A stretch of 7,361 nucleotides of DNA from Pseudomonadota bacterium (GTDB lineage: Bacteria > Pseudomonadota > Alphaproteobacteria > Azospirillales > Azospirillaceae): the NCBI GenBank assembly GCA_023411035.1, contig JAEYPE010000229.1:1-7361 (forward strand). Reading direction: 5' to 3'. Shown piece by piece: positions 5,541 through 7,361 of this stretch. Every line of letters begins with the position of its first letter. The first letter of the stretch is position 1. Under the pieces are notes generated by a model. That model ran no database searches and had not been told where the DNA came from. It worked only from the letters and a program-made list of their open reading frames with translations. Made by a program: the position numbers and the translations under genes.

Positions 5541-6870
5541 CCGAGGGATGCCGGCAAGGCTCCGGCATGGCTTCGCCACCGTCCTGCTGGCCTCCTGCGC
5601 GCTTGCACGCCTGGCCAACGCGCAGGCGGTGCCGCCGGGACTGGCGACGCCGGACGGGGCGCCGCTTCCCGGGTTGATCGACAGCGTCGCGGAGCCGGGA
5701 ATAGCGCTGCCCAAGCCGAAGGCCGAACCCGCCGGATCGCCGGACGGCGGTCTCACCCTGCCGCGGCCCGCCGAACGCTCCGGAGGGGGTGCGACGGCGG
5801 CGGTGGCCCCCTCGACACGGCAGCCGCGCGGCCTCGACGCCGACGCGCAGAACCGGGGCGACTATCCGGTGCTGCAGCGGTCGGGCGAGGCCGGAGCGGC
5901 GCCCGAGGGCACCGGGCCTTACCAGGAGGCGATCCTTCGGGGAGTCTCGCTCGGCCGCATCCAGCCGGCCTGGGACGACGCGGTGCCGGCGCCGGGGCAG
6001 GTCGAGCCGGGCACCGTCCGCTTCGCTCACCGGGTCAACCGGGTCATGCCGCTGCGCCTGCGGCTGGGCATGACGACCTCCGTGGTGCTCCCGCCGTGCG
6101 AAACGATCAGCCGGGTCTCCTTCGGGGACGAGGAGAGCTTTCCGTGGGAGATCCCCGACGGGCATGCGAACCTGCTCCTCGTCCGGCCCGACCGGGCCGG
6201 CGTGGACACCGCGATGCAGGTGATCGCCCGCAGCGGCCGGCTCTACACCTTCTACCTGCGGTCGGAGACCGTGAAGGCCGCGCAGGTCACCGACCTGACG
6301 GCCTTCATCGACGACGACGCCTATTGCGCCCGCTCGGAGCGCACGGCGCGCAGTCCGCTGAGCGTCGAGGTCGGACTCAACGGGGCAATGGGGGGAGGTT
6401 CCGTCCCGCCGCGCGGCGGCTACGACCGCGCCAGCCTGCGGCGGGAGGAGCGGGTCGAGGAGGGCGCTCCCGACGTCGGGGCCGGCGGGGGCGACTTCGC
6501 CACGGTGCATCCCTTCCGGGTCGAGGATCTGTCCTTCGACGACATCCGGGTGTTCGCTCCGGACGAGGCCTCGCGCGTGCTGGGTCCGCTGCGCGCCTTC
6601 CACGACGGTCGGCGGACCTTCCTCGACTACGGCGAGCGCCTGGGATCGACCCGCCTGCCGGCCGCCTTCCTGCTGGTCGGCGGCGTCGACCAGCCGGTGG
6701 CCGTGCGCTGGGGCGGTTCGAAAGGCCAGATCCTGATCATCGACGCGGTCGGCGACCTGACGCTGAAATCCGGCGACCTCTATCTGTGCGTCCGCAACCG
6801 CTTCAAGCCGGCGGCGTCGCCCGCCGCCACCGTGGACGCCGCCCTCGGCCGCGGGGGGAGCGCGCCATGA
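5518..6870 (+). CDS. virB9: VirB9/TrbG/CagX-family outer-membrane core protein with long N-terminal region
   Basis: This 450-residue protein is a periplasmic component of the outer-membrane core complex that binds VirB7 and VirB10. The signal peptide has a basic n-region, a hydrophobic core at about 19-33, and cleavage near ANA/AQA at 35-37. Residues about 38-165 are Pro/Ala/Gly-rich and probably disordered. The VirB9 N-terminal beta domain covers about 167-260 (LRLGMTTSVVLPP, SGRLYTFYLRSE), a charged Gly-rich linker 270-333, and the C-terminal domain about 335-430, with ASRVLGPLRAFHDGRRTFLDY, LPAAFLLV and the closing VGDLTLKSGDLYLCVRNRF. Typical VirB9/TrbG proteins are near 270-300 residues, so the extra length is the region before residue 165 plus the linker. 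Cysteines lie at 194, 270 and 424. GGGTG-like GGGTG at 5506-5510 gives a fair ribosome binding site for the ATG at 5518. An in-frame ATG at 5548 is possible and keeps the signal peptide. The stop overlaps virB10 (ATGA). Confidence 0.93.
   Translation: MTFRAVPDRGMPARLRHGFATVLLASCALARLANAQAVPPGLATPDGAPLPGLIDSVAEPGIALPKPKAEPAGSPDGGLTLPRPAERSGGGATAAVAPSTRQPRGLDADAQNRGDYPVLQRSGEAGAAPEGTGPYQEAILRGVSLGRIQPAWDDAVPAPGQVEPGTVRFAHRVNRVMPLRLRLGMTTSVVLPPCETISRVSFGDEESFPWEIPDGHANLLLVRPDRAGVDTAMQVIARSGRLYTFYLRSETVKAAQVTDLTAFIDDDAYCARSERTARSPLSVEVGLNGAMGGGSVPPRGGYDRASLRREERVEEGAPDVGAGGGDFATVHPFRVEDLSFDDIRVFAPDEASRVLGPLRAFHDGRRTFLDYGERLGSTRLPAAFLLVGGVDQPVAVRWGGSKGQILIIDAVGDLTLKSGDLYLCVRNRFKPAASPAATVDAALGRGGSAP
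6853..6860 (+). promoter_or_regulatory. Ribosome binding site of the VirB10-like gene
   Basis: GGGGGGAG ends 6 nt before the ATG at 6867, inside the last codons of virB9. Together with the ATGA overlap it fixes the start of the final gene. Confidence 0.6.
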
Positions 6871-7361
6871 ACGCCCCGGCGCCGTCCTGGCGCGCGCTCC
6901 TGGCCAGAACCTCCCCGCGGAGGCTCGGGCTGGGCGCCGGGCTGCTCGGGGCCCTGGCGGCCCTTGCCCTGTCGCTGGGCGGCGAGGGCGAGAAGCCCGC
7001 TCCGCCGCCACCGACGCCGCCGCCACGGGCGGCGCCCGAACCGCTCGAGCTGTCCGCTCCTCCGGTCGCAGCCGCTCCGGCCCCTCCGCCGGCGCAGGAA
7101 CCGGCGCCGGCACCGGGGCGTCTGGTGTCCATTCCGTCGTCGGTCGAGACGATGCCGGGAATGGCCGCACCCATCGTCGTGCGCAACGTCGGCGGAACCG
7201 CGGTGGTGCTCGGCGAACTCGTCGTGACCGGCGGCGTGGCGGCGGCGTCAGGATGCGGCGGCGCGCTCGAGCCCGGGGCCTCCTGCCGGATCGAGCTGGC
7301 CGCGACGGCCGCCGGCGCCGGCGAGGTGATCGGGGTGGGCGGTTCCGGCGTCGCGCTGCGC
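6867..7361 (+). CDS. virB10: VirB10/TrbI-like T4SS core protein, N-terminal part (3' end outside window)
   Basis: 165 residues are visible and the frame is still open at the window end. The layout is a short basic cytoplasmic N-terminus, a membrane helix at about 21-38, a strongly Pro/Ala-rich linker at about 44-84, then a beta-rich, Gly/Val-rich region from about 100 on. A short cytoplasmic tail, one membrane anchor and a Pro-rich periplasmic linker are the hallmark of VirB10/TrbI. Placement directly after virB9 with an ATGA overlap is the canonical position, so VirB10 is the best call even though the diagnostic C-terminal beta-barrel domain is not in view. Residues 102-165 do not look like the usual VirB10 linker. 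The pattern VRNVGGTAVVLGELVVTGG, then CGGALEPGASCRIEL with Cys130 and Cys140, matches Ig-like ASH/choice-of-anchor-D type repeats. Possible alternatives are a VirB10 variant with an inserted domain or a different bitopic envelope protein. Confidence 0.72.
   Translation, partial: MNAPAPSWRALLARTSPRRLGLGAGLLGALAALALSLGGEGEKPAPPPPTPPPRAAPEPLELSAPPVAAAPAPPPAQEPAPAPGRLVSIPSSVETMPGMAAPIVVRNVGGTAVVLGELVVTGGVAAASGCGGALEPGASCRIELAATAAGAGEVIGVGGSGVALR

Noticed and set aside
5350..7170. A 606-codon minus-strand open frame opposite virB9 and virB10
   Set aside because: It covers two genes with clear family features on the plus strand. Its product is Arg/Pro/Ala-rich low-complexity sequence typical of antisense GC-rich frames.
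1..7361. tRNA, rRNA, CRISPR array, insertion sequence or attachment site
   Set aside because: Nearly all bases are taken up by tightly packed protein genes. No repeat arrays, terminal inverted repeats with a transposase, or RNA gene features were seen by eye.

Overview
The window is a stretch of a type IV secretion system (T4SS) operon, read left to right. It has the gene content of a conjugative or effector-translocating VirB/Trb apparatus. The DNA is very GC-rich with strong G/C preference at third codon positions. The gene order and the protein families suggest an alphaproteobacterium, perhaps a Rhodospirillales/Azospirillum-like replicon or plasmid. The host assignment is inference from composition and family flavour only.

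Layout. Positions 1-400 hold the 3' end of an Arg/Glu/Ala-rich helical protein of unknown function that starts before the window. A 95-bp gap (401-495) contains an A8 tract and a perfect 7-bp inverted repeat, which together look like an intrinsic terminator on the minus strand. The T4SS genes follow almost without gaps: VirB2/TrbC pilin (496-849), VirB3/TrbD (855-1190), VirB4/TrbE ATPase (1187-3712), a VirB5/TrbJ-like secreted protein (3709-4614), a small VirB7/TrbK-like lipoprotein (4615-4803), VirB8/TrbF (4818-5540), VirB9/TrbG (5518-6870) and the N-terminal part of a VirB10/TrbI-like protein (6867-7361, cut by the window end). Three junctions are 4-bp ATGA overlaps, one is a 23-bp overlap and the others are 0-14 bp apart, so the set is very probably one translationally coupled operon.

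How the parts fit together. VirB2 is the pilus subunit and VirB5 the presumed minor or tip subunit. VirB3 and VirB4 form the inner-membrane, ATP-driven assembly module, and VirB8 is the periplasmic scaffold of the inner-membrane complex. The lipoprotein, VirB9 and VirB10 would make the outer-membrane core channel.

Notable points. No VirB6/TrbL gene lies at its usual place between the lipoprotein and VirB8. VirB9 carries a long extra N-terminal region. The VirB5-like protein has about 40 residues ahead of its signal sequence. VirB8 lacks the usual NPxG motif. Most striking, the VirB10-like protein appears to carry an Ig-like, ASH/choice-of-anchor-D type domain directly after its proline-rich periplasmic linker.
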